Positions 1 through 5,470 of a DNA stretch of 5,470 bases are shown here, in pieces. Every line of letters starts with the position of its first letter. Position 1 is the stretch's first letter. The notes under the pieces were generated by a model, which saw only the letters and a program-made list of their open reading frames with translations, ran no database searches and was not told the origin of the DNA. A program made the translations under genes and the position numbers. Source of the DNA: Candidatus Poribacteria bacterium (GTDB lineage Bacteria; Poribacteria; WGA-4E; GCA-2687025); assembly GCA_027625215.1 (NCBI GenBank), contig JAQBWJ010000204.1:1-5470 (forward strand), written 5' to 3'.

Positions 1-534
1 GACGGCGGGCTGACGGACGTAAGGCGCGGCTCGGGCGGAGGGGCGAACATCGCCGGGGATGTTGCCGAGAAAGTTGCTCTTGTGGGAACCGGGAATGCAG
101 GAAAACCCGCCGTCGCCCACCGCCGCCGGAGACCCGAAGTAGGTGACGACCATCAACCCGTTCCGCATCTGACCGTCTCTGTAGCGATACCAGTGATCCA
201 TCGCGCGGGCTGCGGGTCCGCCCCATTCGCCGCCGTGCAGTCCGCCGCGCGTGCCGCCCTGCGACATGAAGATACAGTAGTCGTGATCGAGCCGGAACTT
301 GGGTCCGAACAGGTCGATCAGGTACGGGACGACCTTCGGGTGATCCATCAGATCGACGAACGGTTGACCCCATTCGGTGCAGCGACTCGTGCGGCGGTCG
401 AGGTCGTCGTCTTGTTTGCGCGGGAACTGCTCGTCGGCGATGCGGTTGAGTTCGTCCACTTCGGTTTGCGTGAGCACGTCTTTGATGACGATATAGCCGT
501 CCAGATCGAAGATGAACTTTTCTTCGTCGGTCAT
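1..534 (-). CDS. PhyH-family (phytanoyl-CoA dioxygenase-like) oxygenase, N-terminal 178 residues, cut by window start
   Basis: Read on the minus strand from ATG 534, the frame is open to base 1 and gives 178 residues beginning MTDEEKFIFDLDGYIVIKDV. That opening (helix, then 'F.lDGYivik.vlt..Evd.Ln') is the standard start of PhyH-family Fe(II)/2-oxoglutarate oxygenases, which are soluble cytoplasmic enzymes that hydroxylate small substrates. Further family marks are FGPKFRLDHDY (residues 77-87), GGLHGGEWGG (97-106), HWYRYRDGQMRNGL (114-127) and GDGGFSCIPGSHKSNF (140-155). The full family length is about 260-320 residues, so the distal iron His and the 2-oxoglutarate Arg should lie beyond the edge. 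The proximal iron motif is not a textbook HxD: H100 is followed by GGE. The start is fixed by an in-frame TAG four codons upstream; GGGGAGG lies 12 bases before ATG. It is transcribed divergently from the glycosidase-like gene. The family call is strong; the substrate is unknown. Confidence 0.9.
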   Translation of the reverse strand, partial: MTDEEKFIFDLDGYIVIKDVLTQTEVDELNRIADEQFPRKQDDDLDRRTSRCTEWGQPFVDLMDHPKVVPYLIDLFGPKFRLDHDYCIFMSQGGTRGGLHGGEWGGPAARAMDHWYRYRDGQMRNGLMVVTYFGSPAAVGDGGFSCIPGSHKSNFLGNIPGDVRPSARAAPYVRQPAV

Positions 535-598
535 GTCGGGTGTCTACCTCCCCATGTCGTTGGCGATGAGTGACCTAGTACCTGCCACTTTCGACGGC

Positions 599-626
599 AG
601 AATACAAGATGCGGTCGCGTTTTCAC
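599..626 (-). promoter_or_regulatory. weak candidate promoter for the leftward PhyH gene
   Basis: On the minus strand a TATTCT hexamer (599-604) lies 16 bases downstream of GTGAAA (621-626); each matches the sigma-70 consensus at 4 of 6 positions. It sits about 65 bases before the ATG at 534. A short inverted repeat, CTGCC (582-586) and GGCAG (596-600), overlaps the -10 edge and could be an operator or chance. This is pattern matching only, in a GC-rich genome whose sigma factor preferences I do not know. Confidence 0.2.
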
Positions 627-639
627 GGCGCGTCCATCG

Positions 640-669
640 TTGCGGCGGGAAGGTCGGTTGCCCTATTCT
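640..669 (+). promoter_or_regulatory. weak candidate promoter for the glycosidase-like gene
   Basis: TTGCGG (640-645) and TATTCT (664-669) are separated by 18 bases, matching consensus at 3 and 4 of 6 positions. If used, transcription would start near 676, so the terminator-like hairpin at 690-716 would lie in the 5' leader of the mRNA for the gene at 744. The match is poor and the call rests mainly on position. Confidence 0.18.
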
Positions 670-689
670 TGGGAACGGTGCATGAACAA

Positions 690-716
690 GAGCAGTCGGT
701 TCCTGCTCGATTTTTT
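690..716 (+). terminator. intrinsic-terminator-like hairpin in the leader of the glycosidase-like gene
   Basis: GAGCAG (690-695) pairs perfectly with CTGCTC (703-708) around a 7-base loop, then GA and six consecutive T (711-716). This is the canonical layout of a Rho-independent terminator reading rightward. No rightward gene precedes it in the window, because the upstream gene runs leftward. It therefore lies in the leader of the next gene, 28 bases before GTG 744, and may act as an attenuator or as an insulator against read-through. An alternative pairing of GGAAC (672-676) with GTTCC (699-703) would use the loop and the first base of the right arm, a possible but thin antiterminator. Confidence 0.55.
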
Positions 717-743
717 AACGTGGAATCCCCGTTTGGAGCGTCC

Positions 744-2984
744 GTGACCCATCCCACTTTCGCCACCGACCATCTGCGCCTTGCGATGGACGACGCAGGC
801 AACATCACCGAACTCGAACACCGCGTGACCTCGCGGAATGTCGTCGCCCGCCCGTCGCCGCTGCTGCAAATCGTGACGGCGGGCGGCGCGCATTCCCCAG
901 TTAAAGCCGACTGCGATGACACGGACGGTACGTTTACCCTCGAATACGGCGACGGCACGGCGATCCGTCTGCGAGCGTCCGCGCGCGCCACGCATGTCAG
1001 TTTCGAGGTGATCGAAGTCGTCGGCGAGACGCCTGAGGCGGTCATGTGGGGACCCATTTCGATAACCGTTCGCGGATCAATCGGCGAGATCGTCGGCGTT
1101 GTCCGAGACGACGCGCTCGCCGTCGGGATACAGGCGTTGTCGATCCAGACTGTCGGCGGACACCCGGGGCAGGGCGTCGGGCATCACGAACACGCCGCCG
1201 CCGAGACGACCGACGGAGCCGCGTTGCAGGCGTACGCGCGCGACGCGGACGGCGGCGTCATCGGGTCGAAGATCGCGCTGTTCGCCTGTCCCCGAGAGGA
1301 CGCGCTTCAAATCATCGGGGCGATTGAACTCGCCGAAGGGCTACCGCATCCGATGCTCGACGGCGAATGGACGAAAACGTCCCGCACTGCGAGGGAGTCC
1401 TACCTGATCGCCGGGTTCGGCGAGGCGTCGCTCGACAAATTGCTGGACTACACGGAGAAAGCGGGATTCCGCTACCTGTATCAAGGTCATCCCTTCGAGA
1501 ATTGGGGGCATTTCGACCTGATCCCAAGCCTGTTTCCCGACGGCGACGAAAGCCTGAAACGGTGTAGCGAACGCGCGACGAAACGCGACATCCGACTGGG
1601 GCTTCACACCTTGACGAACTTCATGACGACGAACGACCCTCACGTCACGCCGATCCCCGACCCGCGCCTGATGACGAGCGGCGCAAGCGCGCTGACCGCC
1701 GACATCGACGCCGCAGCGACCGACATCCCCGTCGCCGCCGCGCAACCCTTCGAGGAGAAGGGCGACCTATCCGCCGCGCGGATCGGCAGCGAGATTGTTC
1801 AATACCGAAGCGTCTCCGACGGGGACTCGCCGACATTGGTCGGTTGCAAGCGCGGCGCGTTCGGCACATCGGCGTCAAACCACGCGGCGGGAGAGAACGT
1901 CGGCAAGTTGATCGACCACCCCTACCGCATCTTCTTCCCGAACCTCGAACTGCAAGACGAGATGATCGACCGCTTGGTCGAACTCTACAACGTCGCCGAC
2001 ATTCGCCAAATCTCGTTCGACGGGCTTGAAGGCTGCGAGCGGACGGGTCACGGCATCTACGCGCATCACCGCTTCGTTCAACGGTTCTATGAGGGTTGCG
2101 ACGGCGAAATTCTGAACGACGCGAGCCGTCTGCTTCACTACAACTGGCACATCCACACGCGCATGAACTGGGGCGAACCCTGGGGCGCGGCAATGCGCGA
2201 AGGTATGACGGAGTATCGGTTCAAGAATCAGGCGTACTTCGAGCGCAACCTGTTTCCGCGCATGTTGGGTTGGTTTCAACTGCGACTCGCGGGCGGCGGC
2301 GTCGAAGCGACCTCGTTGGGCGACATCGAGTGGATGCTGGCGAAGGCTGCCGGGTACGACGCCGGATTCGCCGTCGCCACCGGACTCGACGCCTTGACGC
2401 GGAACGGGCAGACCGACGCCATCCTGAACGCCGTCCGCGAATGGGAGACGGCGCGGCTCGACGGCGCGTTCACGGCAACGCAACGCGAACGACTGCGTGT
2501 CGACAAGGCGGAGTTTCATCTTGAACGCAACGGCGACGGCGGGTGGGACCTGTTCCCGGTGACGATCACGACGCCGTATCGGTATCAGTGGGTCGAACGG
2601 CAACCGGGCGAGCCGACCGGAAACGAATGGTCGGTTGAAAACCCGTACGGCGAGCGCCCGATGCAGGTCACGCTGCGCGTCGTCCCGAAATCGGGTCCCG
2701 GCGACGCGATGGTCGCCAACCCGACGTTCGAGATCGGGTTCGACACGCTGACGGTCGAGTGCGAGTTGCAGCCGGACCAATACCTCGTGATCGACGCCGA
2801 CGGCGCGCGCATCTGCGACGCGAACTGGAACGTACTGAAATCGGTCGCGCCGACCGACCCCGTTCCGACGCTGGTTCACGGCGCAAACGCGATTCGCTTT
2901 TCGTGCGAAGGACAAACGACCTCGCCCGTCGAGGCGACGTTCAAAATGATCGGCGAGTCGGAGTCGGTCGAACGACCGGGTTGA
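744..2984 (+). CDS. putative glycoside-hydrolase-like protein: N-terminal beta-sandwich, TIM barrel with inserted module, C-terminal beta domain
   Basis: From GTG 744 the product has 746 residues, with no signal peptide or membrane segment, so it is probably cytoplasmic. Residues 1-205 are beta-rich; the opening THPTFATDHLRLAMDDAGNI has the 'L.la.Dd.GnI..L' pattern common at the start of carbohydrate-enzyme sandwich domains. A barrel-like region starts near 218: AGFGEASLDKLLDYTEKAGF, then YLYQGHPFENWGHFDL and IRLGLHTLTNF. Strand end IRQISFDGLEGC (420-431) offers D426 and E429, and NWHIHTRMNWGEPWG (466-480) offers E478, as candidate acidic catalytic residues. Residues 317-389 look like an inserted beta module. 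Residues 600-746 form a final beta domain. I chose GTG 744 because GGAG (735-738) lies 5 bases upstream and the alternative ATG 609 would read through a terminator hairpin; the extra 45 residues look non-homologous. I cannot assign a GH family or substrate; a polysaccharide lyase or non-catalytic homologue is possible. Confidence 0.72.
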   Translation: MTHPTFATDHLRLAMDDAGNITELEHRVTSRNVVARPSPLLQIVTAGGAHSPVKADCDDTDGTFTLEYGDGTAIRLRASARATHVSFEVIEVVGETPEAVMWGPISITVRGSIGEIVGVVRDDALAVGIQALSIQTVGGHPGQGVGHHEHAAAETTDGAALQAYARDADGGVIGSKIALFACPREDALQIIGAIELAEGLPHPMLDGEWTKTSRTARESYLIAGFGEASLDKLLDYTEKAGFRYLYQGHPFENWGHFDLIPSLFPDGDESLKRCSERATKRDIRLGLHTLTNFMTTNDPHVTPIPDPRLMTSGASALTADIDAAATDIPVAAAQPFEEKGDLSAARIGSEIVQYRSVSDGDSPTLVGCKRGAFGTSASNHAAGENVGKLIDHPYRIFFPNLELQDEMIDRLVELYNVADIRQISFDGLEGCERTGHGIYAHHRFVQRFYEGCDGEILNDASRLLHYNWHIHTRMNWGEPWGAAMREGMTEYRFKNQAYFERNLFPRMLGWFQLRLAGGGVEATSLGDIEWMLAKAAGYDAGFAVATGLDALTRNGQTDAILNAVREWETARLDGAFTATQRERLRVDKAEFHLERNGDGGWDLFPVTITTPYRYQWVERQPGEPTGNEWSVENPYGERPMQVTLRVVPKSGPGDAMVANPTFEIGFDTLTVECELQPDQYLVIDADGARICDANWNVLKSVAPTDPVPTLVHGANAIRFSCEGQTTSPVEATFKMIGESESVERPG
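1692..1910 (+). other. inserted phage-tail-type beta module inside the glycosidase-like protein
   Basis: Residues 317-389 of the 744-2984 product contain LTADIDAAATDIPVAAA, then IGSEIVQYRSVS, then GCKRGAFGTSASNHAAGENV. This matches a pattern I recognise from tail/baseplate and other surface proteins: 'L...i....t.i.V......F...G...Ig.EiiqY.....L.gc.RGa.GT.a..H.aG..V'. The module is about 70 residues of predicted short strands between two barrel elements (the PIPDPRL loop and the IDHPYRIFFPNLEL helix). Its role could be substrate binding, oligomer contact or spacer. Boundaries are approximate and no function is implied by the match. Confidence 0.5.
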
Positions 2985-3041
2985 CGTTGCTCGGCGCTTG
3001 CTGTTTAACTACCGGAGGTTCGCGGCGCTGTTGATTTGAGA

Positions 3042-3064
3042 GGGGGGGTTCGGACCATCCCCCC
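3042..3064. other. G-run/C-run stem-loop between the glycosidase-like gene and the second PhyH locus
   Basis: Seven G (3042-3048) face six C (3059-3064) across TTCGGACCAT, with an optional inner GGT/ACC pairing closing a TCGG loop. The stem is strong, but neither strand has a T tract after it, so it is not a classical terminator. It may protect the 3' end of the upstream mRNA or only slow transcription. The rest of 2985-3097 shows only the ribosome-binding site of the next gene. Confidence 0.35.
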
Positions 3065-3097
3065 AAAGAGCCTCCCGACACGAAGGAGAACCCGACC

Positions 3098-4254
3098 ATG
3101 AGCGAAATGAGTGAGACGTATCGCGCGCCCGCCTTTGCCGATTCTCTCCCTGAATTATCCGGTCGCGGCGCGACGGAAGAGCGGCTCGCGTTCCTCGAAG
3201 AGCAGAGTTTCGTCATCATCGACGACTTCGTCGGCAACCCCTGGATCGAAAAACTGCGCGATGCCGGGCGTCGGCTGACGCAGGCGTTCGCGCCGGAGAA
3301 TGTCTACGACGTGCTCGACGCCTCGAAGGGGTACGTCCACCGCACCGGAGACGAGGAGCCGTGGGCGTTGCGCGGGATCGTCCATCCGGCGTGGAAGGAG
3401 CCGAGTTTCGCTGAGTTTCACGGTTCCGACGAGTTTCTCCGTTTCGTCAGCGATTGGTGCGGCGGCGTCACCCCCGAAGACCTGAACTACAGCGGGTTGC
3501 TGTTGTGGTGCAATCCGCGAAAGAAGGAGCACCGTCTTGGTGGGGAACGGGCGACCCGTACCGGGCGCAGGAGATCCGCAACGACGGTCCTGAAGCCTAC
3601 GCGGAAGAAGTGGAACGGGCGCGGTGGGAGGAGATCAGGGAGAACAACCGCAAGCAGGTGCATGAGCGGAAAGGCGTCAGCATGTTCCTCGCGCTGGCGG
3701 ACGATGAGTGCCATGAGGTGATTCCCGGCAGCCACAACCGCTGGCGCACCCCCATCGAGCACGACGTGCTGCTCCCGAAGAACATGAAGGATGCGGGCGT
3801 GCCTCACACGCCGAGTTGGGACGGCAAGAGTCCTTTACCGGGACAGACCGCCATCAGGCTGAAGCCCGGCGAGGCGCTCATCCGCGTCGGCTCCAACATC
3901 CACACGGGTCATACGGTGCCTCAGCGCGAACGCAATACCATCGCTATCGGCTGGTCGAAATGGGGCGGTCCCTCCGACGAGGAGCCGAAGGTCGCCGATG
4001 CCCGACACGCTTGGCAACTCGACCCCGCCGTGCGCGAGGCGCTGCCGCACGAGTGGATGAAGACCGCGTGGGATCGCTGGGCAGAAACGCAAAAACTCGG
4101 CGACACGCTCGAAGACCGCTACGCGCCATTCGACATCAACCAGATCAAATCGGGCAAGGTCGTTGGCTGGCGCACGGAGTTGGAGAAGCAGGCGGCTGCC
4201 GCAGGCGCGGCGTGGGAGCGGGGACAGACCGTAAGTTCGGCAACGAACGGCTGA
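3098..4254 (+). pseudogene. PhyH-family oxygenase broken by a frame change near 3538 that removes the iron-binding HxD region
   Basis: The ATG at 3098 follows AAGGAG (3083-3088) by 9 bases. Residues 1-147 run to KKEHRL (codon 3536-3538) and carry the PhyH N-terminal pattern: EEQSFVIIDDFV (34-45), WALRGIVHPAWKEPSFAEF and NYSGLLLWCNP. After that this frame becomes low-complexity Arg/Thr/Ser sequence to a stop at 3719-3721. The family continues in the next frame from WWGTGDPYRAQEI (3538 on) for 238 residues to TGA 4254. That half includes VIPGSHNRW (PGSH at 3724-3735) and SNIHTGHTVPQRERN, whose H (3901) and R (3931) fit the distal iron His and 2-oxoglutarate Arg. The joined product is about 385 residues. 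At the junction the expected '..S.WHRD..' stretch is absent, so the lesion looks like a deletion of 3n+1 bases rather than a single lost base. Either a true pseudogene or an assembly error fits. It is a different PhyH subgroup from the gene at 1-534. Confidence 0.82.
3530..3546 (+). other. frame junction inside the second PhyH locus
   Basis: In the first frame the codons at 3530-3538 read H-R-L and then lose family similarity. In the +2-shifted frame TGG TGG GGA from 3538 reads W-W-G and similarity resumes. The overlap is only the single T at 3538, so the break is placed within a few bases. There is no homopolymer longer than four bases here, which makes simple run-length sequencing error less natural than a deletion. 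Confidence 0.6.
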
Positions 4255-4291
4255 TCCGACGGACACTTTGTAGGGCGCGTTCATCCCCCGA

Positions 4292-4438
4292 AAAACGCCC
4301 GACCCAACTCCGCCGAGACGACAACGCATTGCCGATCTGCTCGACCGCGCCATGAATCACGTCGAGCTCACATGCGGAGGGGTCGCAACGGACCCGCCAG
4401 TTTCACCGTCGTCTCGGCGAGTTGGGTGAGGCGTTTGC
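4292..4438. repeat. imperfect inverted repeat spanning the convergent gene ends (arms 4292-4322 and 4408-4438)
   Basis: The core of the left arm, bases 4302-4322, is the reverse complement of 4408-4427 except for one extra C (4311): 20 paired bases. Two mismatches outward, similarity continues for seven more bases (AAACGCC at 4293-4299 against GGCGTTT at 4430-4436). The right arm is coding sequence of the FMN reductase (RLTQLAETT, near its C-terminus). The left arm is in the non-coding gap beyond its stop. The leftward mRNA would contain both arms and could fold into a long hairpin around an 85-base loop, ending beside a run of five U. The origin may be an inverted duplication of the gene end. 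Confidence 0.65.
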
Positions 4439-4916
4439 GAATGTCGTCGTTGCCGACGGTCATTTCGGGGGTGCGGTCGTTGTCGAAGTCGTCGCCGAGC
4501 GCGTAGACGAATCGTGGGACGATCAGGCAGCGAAAGTCGAGCATCAGGCTGTTGGCGACGCTCATCACGGACATATAACTCGCCCGCCCGCCCGCGGCGC
4601 AGACGAACCCGACCAGTTTGTCGTTCCACGCCTTGCCCGTCAGTTCGATGAGGTTCTTCGCGGCGGCGTTCACATCGAAGTTGTAGATGGGGACGGCGAG
4701 GATGATCGCGTCGGCTCGGTGGATTGCGCCGCGCAGGTCGTCCAGTCCGGGAGAGTTGCGCGCGCCAGGGGCTCCGCAGAAGCCGAGTTCGTAGTCGCGC
4801 AGGTCGAAGAACTCGACGGTTGCCTCAAGCGCGGCGAAGTCTTCCGACAAATCCTTCGCCAAGACGTACGACCGACTTTGCGGGTGGAGCGAACAACTGA
4901 ATACGGCGATGTTCAT
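4368..4916 (-). CDS. NADPH-dependent FMN reductase / flavodoxin-fold oxidoreductase
   Basis: The 182-residue product is a complete member of the NADPH-dependent FMN reductase superfamily (flavodoxin fold), which uses NAD(P)H to reduce FMN or, in relatives, quinones or azo compounds in the cytoplasm. Visible marks are the N-terminal strand and phosphate loop NIAVFSCSLHPQSRSY (2-17), the strand and loop ADAIILAVPIYNFDVNAAAKNLIEL (68-92) with the P-x-Y-N flavin contact and the family's K-N-x-I helix, and the second flavin loop FVCAAGGRASYMSVMS (104-119). The usual length is 170-200 residues. I start at ATG 4916 because the fold's first strand begins there and AAGG lies 7 bases upstream; the in-frame ATG at 5000 would add 28 Arg/His-rich residues unlike the family. 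It is divergent from the cysteine desulfurase and converges on the broken PhyH gene. The physiological acceptor is not readable. Confidence 0.88.
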   Translation of the reverse strand: MNIAVFSCSLHPQSRSYVLAKDLSEDFAALEATVEFFDLRDYELGFCGAPGARNSPGLDDLRGAIHRADAIILAVPIYNFDVNAAAKNLIELTGKAWNDKLVGFVCAAGGRASYMSVMSVANSLMLDFRCLIVPRFVYALGDDFDNDRTPEMTVGNDDIRKRLTQLAETTVKLAGPLRPLRM

Positions 4917-4971
4917 GTGTGACCTTGTCGGGGAGACGCGATGCCTCTCGTTTTCGTGCCTTCCGCCCAAC

Positions 4972-5000
4972 GTTATACTCCACCTTTCGCCGCTCGTCAC
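4972..5000 (-). promoter_or_regulatory. candidate promoter for the FMN reductase
   Basis: On the minus strand TATAAC (4972-4977, 5 of 6 to consensus) lies 17 bases from GTGACG (4995-5000, 4 of 6). It sits about 55 bases before ATG 4916 and supports that start over the one at 5000, which would fall on the -35 element. Confidence 0.42.
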
Positions 5001-5008
5001 ACCTTATT

Positions 5009-5038
5009 TTGACGAATTTCCACCCGATGACGTACAGT
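5009..5038 (+). promoter_or_regulatory. candidate promoter for the cysteine desulfurase
   Basis: TTGACG (5009-5014, 5 of 6 to consensus) is followed after 18 bases by TACAGT (5033-5038, 4 of 6), about 44 bases before ATG 5082. It lies back to back with the leftward promoter candidate, so the two genes could be co-regulated from one region. I see no convincing IscR-type or other operator in the interval. Confidence 0.33.
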
Positions 5039-5081
5039 TTCGGAACATGACAAACTGAGGCGTCGATTTCGGAGGGACGGC

Positions 5082-5470
5082 ATGGACGGCTTCATCTACA
5101 TGGACCATCACGCGACAACCCCGCTCGACAAGCGGGTGTTGGACGAGATGATGCCGTACCTCACCGACGAGTTCGGCAACGCCTCCAGCCGCACCCACCG
5201 ATGGGGTTGGCGCGCCGAAGAAGCGGTCGAGACGGCTCGCCAACAGATCGCCGACGTTCTCAACTGCCGCAACGACGAGATTGTGTTCACCAGCGGCGCG
5301 ACCGAATCGACGAACGCGGCGATCAAGGGGGTCGCGTGGGCGTACCAGGATGTTGGCAAGACCCACCTCATCACGACGAAAACGGAACACAGCGCGACGC
5401 TCGACTCCTGTAAAGCATTGGAGCGGCAGGGCTTTGACGTCACCTACCTCGACGTGGACGAGTACGGGCG
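5082..5470 (+). CDS. cysteine desulfurase (IscS/NifS class), N-terminal 129 residues, cut by window end
   Basis: The ATG at 5082 follows GGAGG (5071-5075) by 6 bases. The product opens MDGFIYMDHHATTPLDKRVL; the 'IY.DhhATTP.d.rV' start is diagnostic of NifS/IscS-type PLP enzymes that take sulfur from L-cysteine for Fe-S clusters, thiolated tRNA and cofactors. Next come FGNASSRTHRWGW (residues 32-44, the GN.SS.H motif), IVFTSGATESTNAAIKG (67-83, the PLP-phosphate loop) and TKTEHSATLDSCKALERQGFDVTYL (the EH pair whose His stacks on PLP). The PLP lysine and the catalytic cysteine loop lie beyond the edge. The loop reads TESTN where many relatives have TESDN or TESNN, a mild change. Usual length is about 380-405 residues, so about a third is visible. 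Whether it is iscS, nifS or a tRNA-thiolation paralogue cannot be decided without the rest and its downstream neighbours. Confidence 0.95.
   Translation, partial: MDGFIYMDHHATTPLDKRVLDEMMPYLTDEFGNASSRTHRWGWRAEEAVETARQQIADVLNCRNDEIVFTSGATESTNAAIKGVAWAYQDVGKTHLITTKTEHSATLDSCKALERQGFDVTYLDVDEYG

Noticed and set aside
82..573. 163-codon plus-strand ORF at the left end
   Set aside because: It is antisense to the PhyH gene on the minus strand, whose protein has clear family motifs; the plus-strand translation does not.
609..743. ATG 609 as the start of the glycosidase-like protein (45 extra residues)
   Set aside because: The extension would run through an intrinsic-terminator-like hairpin, shows no family-like sequence, and has no good ribosome-binding site, whereas GTG 744 has GGAG at 5 bases spacing.
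1875..2915. 346-codon minus-strand ORF
   Set aside because: Antisense to the glycosidase-like gene; long reverse ORFs are common in GC-rich genes with biased third positions, and the translation is Arg/Val-rich with no recognisable motif.
3072..3088. Hairpin CTCC (3072-3075) with GGAG (3085-3088) hiding the ribosome-binding site of the second PhyH locus
   Set aside because: Only four base pairs; too weak to claim regulation.
4255..4367. A tRNA or small RNA gene in the convergent gap
   Set aside because: No cloverleaf, T-loop or CCA-adjacent acceptor pattern; the only structure is the inverted repeat reported above.
4422..4922. 166-codon plus-strand ORF
   Set aside because: Antisense to the FMN reductase, which has all its flavodoxin-fold motifs; no independent support for the plus strand.
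4917..5000. N-terminal extension of the FMN reductase from ATG 5000
   Set aside because: The 28 added residues are unlike the family and the start would sit on the promoter candidate; ATG 4916 begins directly at the first beta strand.

Overview
The window is a GC-rich bacterial stretch, densely coded on both strands, with no RNA genes, insertion sequences or CRISPR array that I can see. It holds five protein loci. Two are cut by the window edges and one is broken internally. The mix of PhyH-type (phytanoyl-CoA dioxygenase-like) oxygenases beside a large cytoplasmic glycosidase-like protein is a style I associate with Candidatus Poribacteria, Planctomycetes-like or Latescibacteria-like environmental genomes. 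That taxonomic guess is inference only.

Layout. Positions 1-534 (minus strand) carry the N-terminal 178 residues of a PhyH-family oxygenase whose 3' end lies outside the window. A divergent intergenic region (535-743) follows. It contains weak promoter candidates and a convincing intrinsic-terminator-like hairpin (690-716) just upstream of the next gene. Positions 744-2984 (plus) encode a 746-residue beta-sandwich/TIM-barrel protein that resembles a glycoside hydrolase. The longer ORF from ATG 609 would translate through the terminator, so I prefer GTG 744. After 113 bases with a G-run/C-run stem-loop, positions 3098-4254 (plus) carry a second, different PhyH-family oxygenase. It is broken by a frame change near 3538, exactly where the family's iron-binding HxD motif should be.

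Positions 4255-4367 separate convergent genes. This gap holds one arm of an imperfect inverted repeat whose other arm lies inside the end of the next gene. Positions 4368-4916 (minus) encode a 182-residue NADPH-dependent FMN reductase/flavodoxin-fold protein. Positions 4917-5081 are a divergent promoter region. From 5082 (plus) to the window edge runs the N-terminal third of an IscS/NifS-type cysteine desulfurase.

How the genes may work together. The two oxygenases flanking the glycosidase-like gene suggest an accessory catabolic locus in which a modified sugar or other small substrate is hydroxylated and a glycan is processed. No substrate can be read from the sequence. The FMN reductase and cysteine desulfurase look like ordinary redox/sulfur housekeeping genes sharing a divergent regulatory region.
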